64,000 bases of DNA, from positions 16,533,925 to 16,597,924 of the forward strand of contig OX235266.1 in assembly GCA_944472135.2 (NCBI GenBank). The letters are read 5' to 3'. Of the stretch, positions 1 to 12,800 are shown one piece after another. Position 1 is the first letter of the stretch. The number at the start of each line of letters is the position of its first letter. This stretch comes from Trichobilharzia regenti. Lineage: Eukaryota > Platyhelminthes > Trematoda > Strigeidida > Schistosomatidae. The notes below the pieces were generated by a model. It had not been told where the DNA came from and ran no database searches. It saw nothing but the letters and a program-made list of their open reading frames with translations. The position numbers and the translations under genes are program-made.

Positions 1-1130
1 TGAGATAATTTGTCAACAGTTTGATCTTCTCCCACTACCAGAATCGGAATTCAAACGCCTACTGCTAATGTGTACCATGGGTGTATAACTCCATTTTGAC
101 AGGACCCTTTACCGACAAATAGATGGTGTAGCTATGGGCAGTCCTCTTAGCCCTGTCTCAGCACATATCTTCATGTCAAACCTTGAGAAAACAAAGTTGA
201 AGCATGAAAATGATCAACAACTTCCTATTGTCGATATGTCGATGACACATTTGTAGTGTGCAAGAATGAAAGTCATGCTTCCTACCTACTCAGCTTATTC
301 AGCGACGCACATACAAACATTAAATTTACTATGGAAAATAAAAATGACGGAAAATTTCGTTTCCTTGACATTGCCATGTAATGCATAGAAGATGGTAGTC
401 TTCAGAGGTCAATTTACAGAAAGCTGAAATGGAATAGTCACTGCTTACGTTTTTATAGTTTTTGTCAAAACAGCTAGCTATAAACAAGCACTAGTCAAGA
501 CTCTGTACTGTAGAGCGAGAAGAATATGCTCTGCAGAGAAATTAGAGGAAGAATTGAACACTCTCAAAAAAGTGTTGAAAAACAACGGTTATCCTCAAAG
601 ATTCATTAACAAGCACAGAAGATCTGAAGTCTGAAATGTCAAACAAACCACAGTTGAAAAAAGGCGTGTCTTCATTCAACTCGATTTTAAAGGTGAAAAT
701 ATTGCAGCAGTGGTCAACAAAAGACTGAGTACGTCACTATACAGAGCCTATTCTGCAGCTAAATTGGTTCCGTCCATCAAACAACATGCTTCTTGAATCA
801 GTCAAAAGTCGACAGATATCCTTCTCATGTTAGCAACTTCAACTCTGTATTCAAATTTATATGTAGTTACACTGGGAGAATAGAAAGAAGGACACCGACA
901 CCTCCGATTTTGTGAACATGTGCCGAAAAGCCTACGTGTTTAGGAAACATATGCTTGCAATAGAGCCATTACCAGACATGTCCTCGATAGGGGTCATGAG
1001 GTGGGTGGAAATAGCGAAATCCTTTAAAGCTATAAATAAACAAAGGAGATCAATTCTCTTCAAGTTTGCCTAATCAATTTCTGTCAAACACTTGAAATCC
1101 GATTTATGTGTTCAGAAAGAAGCAGTTATC
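1..1130 (+). pseudogene. Penelope-like element remnant (PLE-E), truncated at window edge
   Basis: Broken frames still show RT motifs: GVAMGSPLSPVSAHIFMSNL (motif B), [13 protein letters not shown] (motif C, after a frameshift) and KFRFLDIAM. The inter-domain part and a decayed GIY-YIG region follow to about 1130. Several stops and frameshifts make it inactive. The PLE RT family is related to telomerase and is fused to a GIY-YIG endonuclease. The 5' side runs off the window. Confidence 0.75.
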
Positions 1131-1769
1131 ACCAGTTAGTTATCTTTTCTTGTCCATCCTGGTAACTGGATGTCTTTATTCTCTCTCTCTCTCTGTTTCA
1201 TCTGATTACGCAATCTCTGGCTTTAACCTCACTGGCTTTTAATAATTTGTAATTTTCCTTGTCTCTTATTTCTATGATTTGAGTTGAACTGAGTTCATTG
1301 TTACCTAATTTATTAGTCAATCAACTTTCTACACATCTGTCGTCTTTATTACCTTACTTCTTTGGCATTATATGCATACATTTACTTTGTTTGAACTTGA
1401 ATTGACTGTGTTAGAAGTATGGAAGTATAATTTTCTGAGTACTGTTCACTAATTGTGGAACCTTCTGTCAACTGACATCATGAAATATTTGCAAGTATGT
1501 TAAATTGTTTCTGAACATAAACCTCATTATTAATTCAGGCTGTAAGCAGCTGAGGTGATGAGAAGCCAACGAAATAAACAGTGTTGGTACTATCTTCTTA
1601 TTTTGCACAAATCACTGTTGTTCTAGCTTTATGCAGATTCGTAAAGGGGAATATATGCATGAAGTTTCGCACATATATTTGTTTCATTGTCGCCTTCATT
1701 AATTCTATGTGATAAGTAACGAATTGTCAGAATATTGGGCATGTTATATCACACTAATTCAGAACTTAC
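1131..1769. other. Intron / PLE 3' flank, no gene seen
   Basis: AT-rich sequence with a short CT run (about 1181-1195). The stretch near 1545-1590 (ctgaggtgatgag and a GAAA box) is loosely hammerhead-like but I could not build convincing stems. Nothing else was recognised. Confidence 0.5.
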
Positions 1770-1854
1770 TCCACACATAGATGGCATATCTCGTATAAAT
1801 CCATCCACTGGACACTGTGATGTATTGTCTAACATTCCATGGAGTTCTGGCCAG
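1770..1854 (-). CDS. TRPA1: TRPA1-like exon 11, start of the reactive-cysteine linker
   Basis: 85 bp, acceptor attttacag, donor gtaagt. The first base completes the split Arg codon from exon 10, giving [19 protein letters not shown], then [10 protein letters not shown] in phase 0. TRPA1 has RWDE...KCPITEMI..LPEC here. The CP dipeptide and the following Cys are kept. The next exons (linker, S1-S6) should be to the left of base 1. Confidence 0.82.
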
Positions 1855-3844
1855 CTGTAAAATAATGTTTTAGAAAAAAAACAACTAAAACTCATTACTC
1901 ATTATATCAAGTGGATGTTTTTTGGGTGTTGTCGTGTCCCATTCTTAGCCGGATACTTTAATCATCAAAATATCTTCATTCACAAGTTTATTGTGAACTC
2001 AACATTCGAAATTCCCCAAGGATGAAGCATCAGCCTTTTCTGATGACCTGATATTGATCTCTAATTCTCGGGACTTGTAGTTTATTGATGGACAAGTTTA
2101 ATCTATAACAATATATTCCTTAATTGCTGACTGACTAGAGCACGTGGTTTCTAGGAATTGTCTACGATTCTTTATCGCCTTATATCAGAATTTCCATATT
2201 ATAACAGTTGAATTTATTAGAATTTAATTGGTGGATGTGACTAGTAGTAGTGGAATCCAGGATAAAGCGCATTTCGTCCTATTTGGGACTCGTTGGTGTC
2301 TGGATTTATCTGCATTCCGCAGTGAGTAGATGATGTTCCCCCACCGAGGCTCGGACCCATCACTCACTGGGGTATGTAGTTACATCCAACCATCAACGAG
2401 TCTCAAATAGGACGAAATGTGCTTTATCCTGGATTCCACTGCTACTAGTCACCATCCACCAGCTAACCTCTAATTACGTACCCAAACATCTGCATTAGAG
2501 GCCGACATGTCAACCTGAGACAGAGCACTTCAATCGACGGGGAAATTTAAAATTCAATTCAGATAAACAGTTGAATTTATGCTTACTGGTGTTCACCTGA
2601 ATTGATGTAAATGAAAGTATGTCATCAGTTATTTTCTGGTTAATTTTACATTTACCCTCGATTGAATATATCGGAACAAATCGCTCGGTGTTTGTTGAGA
2701 TCTCGTCTCTTATTATAACTAATGCCTGTTGCCAAAGAAGTAGCCTTCACAGTGATCAGGGTCCAGTAGACAATGGTTTGACTTTCGAAACGATGGGTAC
2801 AGAGTTCGAATCTCGTTGTGGATACTGTCACTCACTTGAACTGGAGACATACATATAGATGACGAGTTTAAAATGGGAGAATTAAATGTACACCTCCTGG
2901 ATCCCATTGCAGCTAGTCATAACCAACCAAGAAGGTACCTCATAGCCTTTTAGTCTGTAAGTTTGTAATTACGTATGACATGGTGTTGTGGAGGTCTCTT
3001 TTGGCTAATCTGTTTTTCATTAATGTTGTCCATAAATGTTGTTCATATATCATGAGTTGACATTGGTCTGAGAGGGAGAATAGTGACAAGTGATTTCGTC
3101 CTAGTTTCTTTGTCATTTCAGGGGATGATTTTGTGATGGCTTGTTGGGGTTGCATGGTTGGCGAGAGTCCTAACCGCTGTGCCACCGACTGGCTGGGCGT
3201 GGTGGCGTACGCCTGTGATCTAGCTACTTGGAGGCCAGGGTGCGGAATTCCGCGGGACCGGGAGTTCTGGCATATGGCTTGGTCCACCGAGGGAGAGGGC
3301 TCTCGAGTGGTTGCGCCACAGGTTGATCCTGCATGCCGTTCTCGTCTCGCAAGAGACAAGGATGCGTGTGTTTGGTTCTCCTGAAAACCAATGCCCAGTC
3401 AATGGGTGTATCGTGGTGTGAATGTGCGTCGGTGGCTCAGCGGTTAGAACGCTCGCCGACCATGTACATGGTCCAGGGTTCGATCCCCGGCCGACGCACT
3501 CCTTTACCTCACTAAACCAGAAATAATCCTGGTAAAGAGGAACGGTCAGGCATGGGGCTAGCAACCCCATCCTGTAAAAACTAAACACTGCTACAGAAAC
3601 TTCAAGCCACTAGCTTGGAGCCCTATGTTCTACTGGGAACGTGAAGGAAAAATTATTTTTATTGTTGGGGTTGCTGATGGACATTTTTATAGAAGGCTCT
3701 CATAAAGCATTTCTCCTGTATTCTTCTCAACATAGGTGTGCTACAGTGAGTCCTAGCATCTTAGAGAGGGAGAGAGAGAAAGAGAAAGAATACAAAGAAC
3801 GCCGGCGAATCCCTGGAAAACTGGTGTCAAAAGCGATTCCCAAT

Positions 3845-3891
<47 letters not shown>

Positions 3892-6800
3892 TGTCGATCA
3901 CATTTAACAACCAAGAAGGAATAAGTCAAACAAACTAGAGGTAAGACCTCAGAGGTCAACGAAAGGTTTAATTATAAGAAAGTCTGCAGACTCTATCTGT
4001 CATAATGAAGGTCACCAGATCTAGGAAAGATACATATCTCGTCCATGGGGAATTCTGTCAGTTCATTTTAAATTGAAATTAAAGCTGAAGATATTCTCGA
4101 AAAGGAAAATTAAATCCTCACGACTAAACAATAGAGCTGAAAGAATACTGTAACGACGAAAAAGGAGGGCCAGGCAACAGGTCGTTTATTGAGATATTTA
4201 TAGATTTTGCTTAAGTCACTAGCTTAAAGTCAACTGTATGTCACGTTTTGCCTAAGAGATTTACTCATCCTTCAAATTTGTCATACTGATCTGTTAACTT
4301 AGAGTATTAAAGGCAGTTACAATGAATAGTTTATCCAGAGTATCAACCAATCATGCGTATCTGAGTATAGCTTTTTAATCTCAGGTTAGTTTTTATTTAT
4401 AATCATAACTCAGTCGGCTGGTGCTATAAGCAAAGATTACTGAATCTGTTGTTTTTCCAGTAAATGCACTATAATGTCATCCCAGTGCTTCTGTTTGAGC
4501 TACAAACTCGGCGGATCACAAAACCATATCCTATAGGCTACCACAGACTTTCCCTAACACCTGCCTCCTGAGCTGCATACTGAACATCAGAGGACAAAGA
4601 AAATCTATCCACCTAATTGGTGGGTAGTGAATAGCAGTGAAGTCCAGAATGCGCGTTTTGTCTTATTTGGGACTCGTCAACTGGATGTGCCTACATTCGC
4701 CAGCGAGTGATGATATTCCCACCACCAAGGCTTTTACCCATCAACCAACAAATAAATATGCAGGAAAGATGCCCACTGATTGGAAGAGAGGCTACCTCAT
4801 CAGGCTATCACAGAAACGCGACTTAGGCCTCTGAAAGAATTGGCATGGAACAATACTCTTGTCCACGCCAAGTAAAATACTAAGTCACGTCATCTTGAAG
4901 AGAATAAAAGATGCACTAGATGCAGAATTCTGCCTCATCCAAACAAACCGGATTCAGGAAAGGCAAATCATTTGCTGATCGAATTGCATATCTATGCATC
5001 ATCATCATCATCATCAAACAAAGCACTGAATGGCAGTCAAACATCACTCTACACCAATTTCATCACCTTGGAAAAGGCTTCCGACAGACAGCGTTGATTG
5101 AGAAGTAATTTGAGAACTACTTCAAGACTACGGTGTGCAGTGCTCAAGTCTTTATCAATCTGATTCATCCTGTGAATGACAATGCCAAGTGTCAGGTGAT
5201 CCACAAGAGAAAACTCAACTGGGTGTTCGAAGTGAATACAAGGGTAAGACAAGACTGGCTGACTGCCTATTATCACCGATAATATTCCTAACTGTGGTGG
5301 ACCAGATTGTGCGACGCACTGTGTGTGCAGAGTGAGGAGATAGGAATGCCCTGGACTGATAATGAGAGTCTAGAAGATTTGGATTTCGCATGTGGACGAC
5401 TTATGTTTAATGTGACACAAACTCGAAGGCTTAGGGGTAGACAAAAACCAACAAACTAGTAGAAGAAGCAGGCAGCAAGCAGCAAAGACAGGACTCCAGG
5501 TAAAAATAGAGGAGATACAGGTGGTAAAGATGAGCAACCAACGAATAACAACAACAACCAATATCAGCCACCATTAACAGGATAGATTTGACTGAGGTCA
5601 CTTCCTTCACTTATTTGGGAAGCATCGGAACGGATGAAGATTCCAAAAACTAGGTAACTTCGGAAAGACGAGATGCACTTACAGTAATCTGAAATCAGGT
5701 TGAAAATCTTCTGCATTCAGCCAGTGAAATCAACGAGATTCAGATTTTCAACACAATTGTTTGAATAGTTAAACTTTAAGCACCAGTAAGTATCGAATTG
5801 AATTTTTGATTTTCCCGTCGATTGATTGGACCGAAGTGCTCGGTCTCAGGTTGACATGTCGGCTTCTTGTGCAGATGCTTCGACGATGTCTGGGTATTTA
5901 ATTAGTATACAATTGGTGGATGGTGGCTAGCAGTGGAATCCAGGATAAAGCGCATTTCGTCCTATTCGGGACTCGTCAGCTGGATGTACCTGCATTTCTC
6001 AGTGAGTGATGATGTTCCCACCGAGGCTCGAACCCAGTGTCCATAGTTTCAAACGCCAAAGCGTTATCCACTAGACCACATGGGCCACGAGAGCCACCTC
6101 TTGTGCAACGGGTCATATTAATTATTGAATTGAATTCTTGATTTTCCCGTCGATTGATTGGACCGAAGTGCTCGGTCTCAGGTTGACAAGAGGTGGCTCT
6201 CGTGGCCCAAGTGGTCTAGTGGATAACGCTTTGGCGTTCGAAACTATGGGTACTGGGTTCGAGCTTCGGTGGGAACATCATCACTCACTGAGAAATGCAG
6301 GTACATCCAGCTGACGAGTCCCAAATAGGACGAAATGCGCTTTATCCTGGATTCCACTGCTAGCCACCATCCACCAATTGTATACCAGTATGTACCAATG
6401 GAAACATAACCTTGGACGCACTAATCAAAATGGTAAAAGCGATTTTTGGCGTATAAAAGGTATATTTATTCATGAAATGACGAATTAAAAAGCATGGAAC
6501 TATCACACACGATACTTTTCTCTAACTTTTGACAAAAACACACCTCAGAATTTCGATTGGAGTATCAACAGAGTAATTTAATCACATTCTGTCCATTTAA
6601 TTGTCTATTCTTCCAACCCTAATCTTTCGTGAACCTAACCATAATGTGAAAATATCCCTAAAACCACCTTTATCTAACTCGAACCAATCATAGCGTTGCC
6701 GTCACTAGGTTAACCTGACTCTAATCTGTTCTCAGTCTAAATTGAAACCTAACCTGGAACTTGTCAGATATCCCATTTAATAATAACATGACACTTCATT

Positions 6801-9800
6801 AAGCATATTTTATTCATAATTACAATATTATTTGCCAGGTTTCACTAACTTGCTCACTCAGTGAGTATTTCAAGGTCACCGGTGTGGTTGCCCTCCATTG
6901 GTAGTTATTGGTGTGCAAAGTTTAACTTGTTGCCCAAAAGTTAAGTCAATCATCGTTTCTCTATGGGTTAGAGACTTGACGCTAACTTCACGAAAAGCAT
7001 TTCCAACAGCCCGTTGCAGACTTTTATCAACAAGTGTCTTCTCTGCCTCCCTAATAAAGATGAAGTAGCAGAAATAATTAGCAACAGGGAGTTCTGACAG
7101 GCAACCTACTAAGAGCCGACTGTTTAATAAATATTTACGTGGAAATGCAAGTGGATCGGACACGCACTGAGGAAAGCGTTGAGTGACATAACGAGCCAGC
7201 CAGGCCCTCGCGCGGAACCAGAATTTCAATCGACGAGTGACTTGTCGGTGCTAGGATGACACGGAGGAGGTCGTGTGAAGAATAAGAAATATAAGCGTAT
7301 GGGAAGTTATGGAGTCTGCTAAGAAAGAATGTAGGGAAACAGCTAACATGGATATTGGATTCTCAGTTCCCAAATATTCCACTCGGAACTCAGCTGGATA
7401 ATGGTAGTGGTAGTGCAAGCGTAGTCAAATACATATAATAGATATGATAGAGAAGATTTATAGCTCAGGGGGTGATTTTTTTGATGTGGTTGTATTCTCT
7501 GAGCTGGATAGTTAATTTTCAAAGCTTTCATCTCCCTACTAGACGACATCTTCAGCGAATACTTCACCCTGAAGTGAACTTTTACATTTCTCTACCAGTT
7601 TCTTTGTCTTGAACTTTGATTTTTTGTGTGTAAAGTTTATTTCTTATCGGTTGATAAATTTTGTCTATCTCTATGTATCTATTGATTAACGATTCACTGG
7701 AATGCCAAGCTTCTAAAAATTCTCTAGCATTCTTGTTATTTCCTTTGTCTAATATTTGAACGTTGTCCCAGTCGAATTGATGTCCGTAGTTGTCTGTGTG
7801 TAGTGAAATGAGGGAGTGGATATCATGTCTTTTGACGGCTAGCTTATGTTCGTGGATACGAAGACGAAGGGGACGTCCACTTTGGCCAATGTAGTGTTTT
7901 TCACAGTTGTTACAGTTTATTTTGTAGATGATGTTGGTTTTGTCTTCTTTCGCTGTTGAGTCTTTTGGTTGACATAGAATTGAGTGAAGTGACTTTGTTG
8001 GTTTGTGTACGACGTCAATTCCTAAAGGTTTGAAGAGTCTTGTAGTGATTTCTGAGATATCCTTTATATATGGTAAGGCGATTTTCTTTGTGCTTTCCTT
8101 GGTGGCTTTTGGTTTGGTAGGTTGGCTTGGGGGTATATGTCTCTTGATGAAATTCCGTGGATATCCATTCTTTTGGAAGACGTCCATGAGATACTTTTCT
8201 TCAATTTTCCTTAAGGTGGGAGTGCTGCAGTGAGTCCTTGCTCTCTTGAATAGTGTTTGTATGCAATTCCTTTTGTGTGTTATTGGGTTGTTGCTGTTGT
8301 AATTCAGTATTTGGTCTGTGTGAGTTGATTTCCTATAAACTTGAGTTTCTAATTCCCCTGTGTTGTTCGCTTGACTAAGACGTCCAAAAATGGTATTTTG
8401 TTCTCGGATTCCTCTTCTCTTGTGAATTTGATGTCGTTGAAGACGTTGTTTATTAAGTTGTGAGTTTTATCTAATTCGTTTCTTTTGATTATTACAAATG
8501 TGTCGTCGACGTAGCGTATCCAAATCTTGGGTTTGATCTTTGGTAGAATTATGTTTTCGAGTCTTTGCATTACTGCTTCTGCAATCAAACCTGATATTGG
8601 CGATCCCATGGGTGTTCCTTTGACTTGTTCATATATTTGGCCGTTGAACTGAAAGTATGTTGTTAGGCATAGGTTTATGCATTCCATCCAGCTTGTGTGT
8701 TGCATTTTTGATTGTTGTGGAAGTTGTTCGTCGTTGCTAAGTAATTGCTCCATGGTTTCTTTTGCTAGTTTTTGTCCGATAGAGGTATATAATGCTGTCA
8801 CGTCGAAGGATACCATTATTTCTTGTTCATCTATTTGGATGCCTCTGATTTTCTCTAGGAATTGGATAGCAGAGTTGATGGAGTGATCACAAGATTCCGT
8901 TAGGTGTTTTAGTTTTCTGTATAATTCTTTGGATAAATTATATGTTGGAGTTCCTGGGAGTGATACAATTGGTCGTAACGGGATATTTGGCTTGTGTATT
9001 TTGGGTCTTCCGTAGAATCAGGGTAGGACTGGTCCATTGGATTTCATTCGCCATTTTTCTTGTTTTGTGATCTGTCCAGTTTTAGTGAGCTTGTTTAAGG
9101 TCCTTTGGATGCAAATAAACAATACAAATAAATAATTACACTTTCATTAATTTCTCATCTTATGACTTCAGTTTACTGACTTTCTTAATCAGCTCAATTA
9201 TGTGTGCAGCTGAAATAACACCGCGAAATTCTCCTTCCTACTTACCGTGAATGTGCAACAATTGCTTTCATTGTTTCATAATTTCTTCTTTGTAAAGCAT
9301 AAGTGACAAAATAGTTACCATCCTTATCTGGTAGAATCTTCGCTTTCGATGTCAGCAGATAATCCAGGATTTCAGCATTATTCTCTTTAGCGGAGTAATG
9401 CAGAGCTGTCATCTACAAGACAAATAAAAGTAGGACTAAAGTTTATGTCGTAAAAATTGTGATTCGACAAGAAAAGGCAAATGTATACCAGACACAAACA
9501 CATATACACAAAAAGTGAAATCACCTTGCCTTCCGAGTGGAATAATGCGCCTCATCAGCCCATCTCCACTGAACATAACTCTCGACTATCTTTTCAAATG
9601 TCTTCATGACTTCCCATTGACGTCTGTTCTCTCCTCCCATTTAGACAGTAGACTCATCGCTTCCTATCGGAGTCGCACTGGCAAGGAGTTGGGGGCCTGT
9701 CCTTTGACGTAACTTGAATGTCCCTCCGATTATATCCAATGTACCTGCATTTCTGCTAGAGGTCATACTGGTTGTACTTTCCAGTCAGTAATCTGATCTA

Positions 9801-12800
9801 CAATGTTGAGTGAAGGAGGTAGTTGTACTGATGAAAATCTGTCGTGGCCCGTTGAAATTTTGTTGACACTGTGTTCACACAGTTACTTAACCATATAGAA
9901 GCTCTGACTTGATATTATTAATGTTAGAAAATCAAGCGTGCTCAGTGTGGCAGATTCTTATTGCCAACTTCAGTGTAATGATCGCTGTCTAGCTTCCCTT
10001 ATCATTTTGGCCTTTGACACTCTCAGCGTTGCTGTCACCTGTAGTTGAAAGGATGCTGTTCAGGTCAGGCAAGTGAAAGAGGTCAATTCATTAGGATTTC
10101 TGCCATTTTGTTGGTTATCCCATACTATCCACCCATCTATCCACCGAAAACGTACATGGAACGGACAACTAACTAATTTTTACAGTTGGGTGCCTATTTC
10201 TAGGAAAAGGAATTTAATCCATTCACTCTGCTTTAGGATAAGGAAAATTTGTAGTTATGATTGCGTCGACTCAGAACTTGACTTCCTGAAAGCCACACTC
10301 GCAGAAAACGGTTACCCTAACCGATTTATTGACAGAAACATGAAAGATAAGCAGCCTAAACTGGTCACCGACTCAGTTCCAAAGAAAACCTAATTCTTGA
10401 ACTTGGAATTCAAAGGAGATCAAGCTTCAGATATTCTCAAAAATTGTCTTTCTAAATCAGTTAGTAAAACGTTCCCTGCAGCTAGATTACATATGACGTT
10501 CACGAGCCGCAAATTGTTCTCTACCTCTGTAAAAGATAAGCTCCCCCGTCTGACCGCCTCCATGTGCATCTACCAGTTCACCTGCTCTTGTGGAGCAAGG
10601 TACATTGGCCGTAGTCAGAGAATGCTCTCCACACAGATACGAGAACATGTTCCAGCTTGGTTTTACAAGGGAGAAAGGAAATGTGTGCGAAGCTCTATCT
10701 TAGAACACCTCATCGACTCCTGTCACTCGGTCAACCCTGACCATGATTTCAAGGTCATATATAGAATTCATGCTAACTTCCCGCGTTTTCTTCGTTACAG
10801 ACTTCTAAAGACAGCTGAGGCCTTGGCAATTCATGACTTTAAGCCAGACCTTTGTGTACAGAAGAAGCATGTACAATCCCTACTGCTGCCTTGGCCGTAG
10901 AGGGATAGACATTTATTTATTTTATTTATTAGTTATTCTATGTACTTTTCCCTTATTACTTCGATTATTATTGTCATTATTATTATTACGACTCTCATTC
11001 TGAATCTTTTCCACTTGACTTACTTGACATTTTAAACCAAAAATTATTCATGTGTATACTTTTTATCTTTATTTTTACAATATTAAATTCTATGTTATCA
11101 AATTTCACACCATGTTACGTAACATTTTATATCCGTCTATTAATCTTACAATTATATTCCTCTCCCCAAAATCTATACACCTGATGTATTATCTTATATA
11201 TGACATTAATTATTGTTCCACTTGACTTAAACTATGAATATAATCACAAATATTTTAAATTTATTTCATACTATTATTATTTCATGTATTTACACCTTTG
11301 ACCTAATTCCCTCACCGGATATAATTTCTTTATAAAACCATATATATACGATTGTACAGCTTGATAATAAATTCGTTGAAAAGAGTCTCTTCGCTGAAAA
11401 TTGTGTTCTTAATATCCCATACTAGTTTGTTTACTAGATTTATTGCACAGTGAGTGAAATAGTATTATTTACTGGATAACACCGTTTCGAACACAATTTA
11501 TTACCTTTCATAATCATATCATCAACTGTAGTCAAACAACTTCTCTGTCCTCTCCTATTTGTCGTCGATGGGGCAGTAGAATGTTCCAGATGTCTGGGTG
11601 GACAGGTGTTGAATCATTCCTATTACACATATTCTCTCTCAGATGATTCGACAAACAAAGCTTCTGTTATCAGTCCCTCCCTCCCTACACCCTGTGACAT
11701 TAGATTTTAAAACTGTCATCAAGTCCTATCTCATCCTATTGTGTGGTTGTGTCTAATAGCATGTAGTGTAGTGCTATACCTGAACTATTCTCCAGATTAC
11801 TTATCTTATTCGGTTCAACTAATCTAGATTTTGCTGCTAGTCTGACTGACTGACTGACTGACCCTGTTCCACTAGCTTGACCTATGTATTTGACCTGACA
11901 ATCATTGCAGGCGGGATATTGGATAAACTAAATTGTTTTGTTTTAAAGGCTTCACGGGATCCACTATTTAACCGACAAAGCTTATATATAATTGAGTCTG
12001 TCGGTTTAAATACCAGCCAATTTATTCCTGCCAGCAATGTTAAGAATTCTCCTTATGGTTTTCGAGGTTCCTTCTTTGTAAGGAAGTATTACTGATGATT
12101 TATATTCTTTATTGTTGGTGTTCTCATTATCCTATGCATTTTTGACATGCATGTCGTCATTACTATTATTATTATTATCACTATCACTACTATCATTATT
12201 TATTTTATTTTTACATTTCCCTACACACTTTTTAACTAATTTATCAGGGTAATTATTAAGTTTCAAAGCTTCTCTTATATGCCTCACTTCATGTCTTAGA
12301 TTTTCCTTGGTACTACTTAGTTTTTGTGCTCTATTACTTAAACATTTCACCAATCCTATTTTCACTGGCATAGGATGCGATGATCGGAACAATAAATTTT
12401 GTTCGAAACCTTGTCATCCAGTATATAATACTGTTTTACTGTGTGATACACTTAATAAACAAACTAATATGGAAAGAATTACTTCCACAGTGCCCAAGTT
12501 TAACATATACATTAGTTTGTTGGTTAACACCTGTAGTTGTTCGAGTTTGCGCAACATTATACTTATGAACCGTACATGAAGTCCAGATACTCTGGGGTTT
12601 GTCCAGTACCTGTCCCTCTTCTTACTCCCCATGGACTACCACATAATCCAGTCCACAACAGTCAGGAAGATCTCCCGTGACAGTTGGCAGTTTTGTCTTA
12701 CTGACGCCTTCACTATAAAAGACTTCAGTGAGATTTTCATTTTTATACACTATGTATGTGTGTCACCTTTATACAGCTTATGAATGACGTTTGTGAATAT

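Noticed and set aside
3424..3500. Functional tRNA gene
   Set aside because: The acceptor and T arms look right, but the anticodon arm is replaced by an ACCATG/CATGGT hairpin and the sequence continues into a repeated SINE body.
6876..7229. 117-codon minus frame as a gene
   Set aside because: It is the antisense of an RTE-A 3' fragment and has no splice context.
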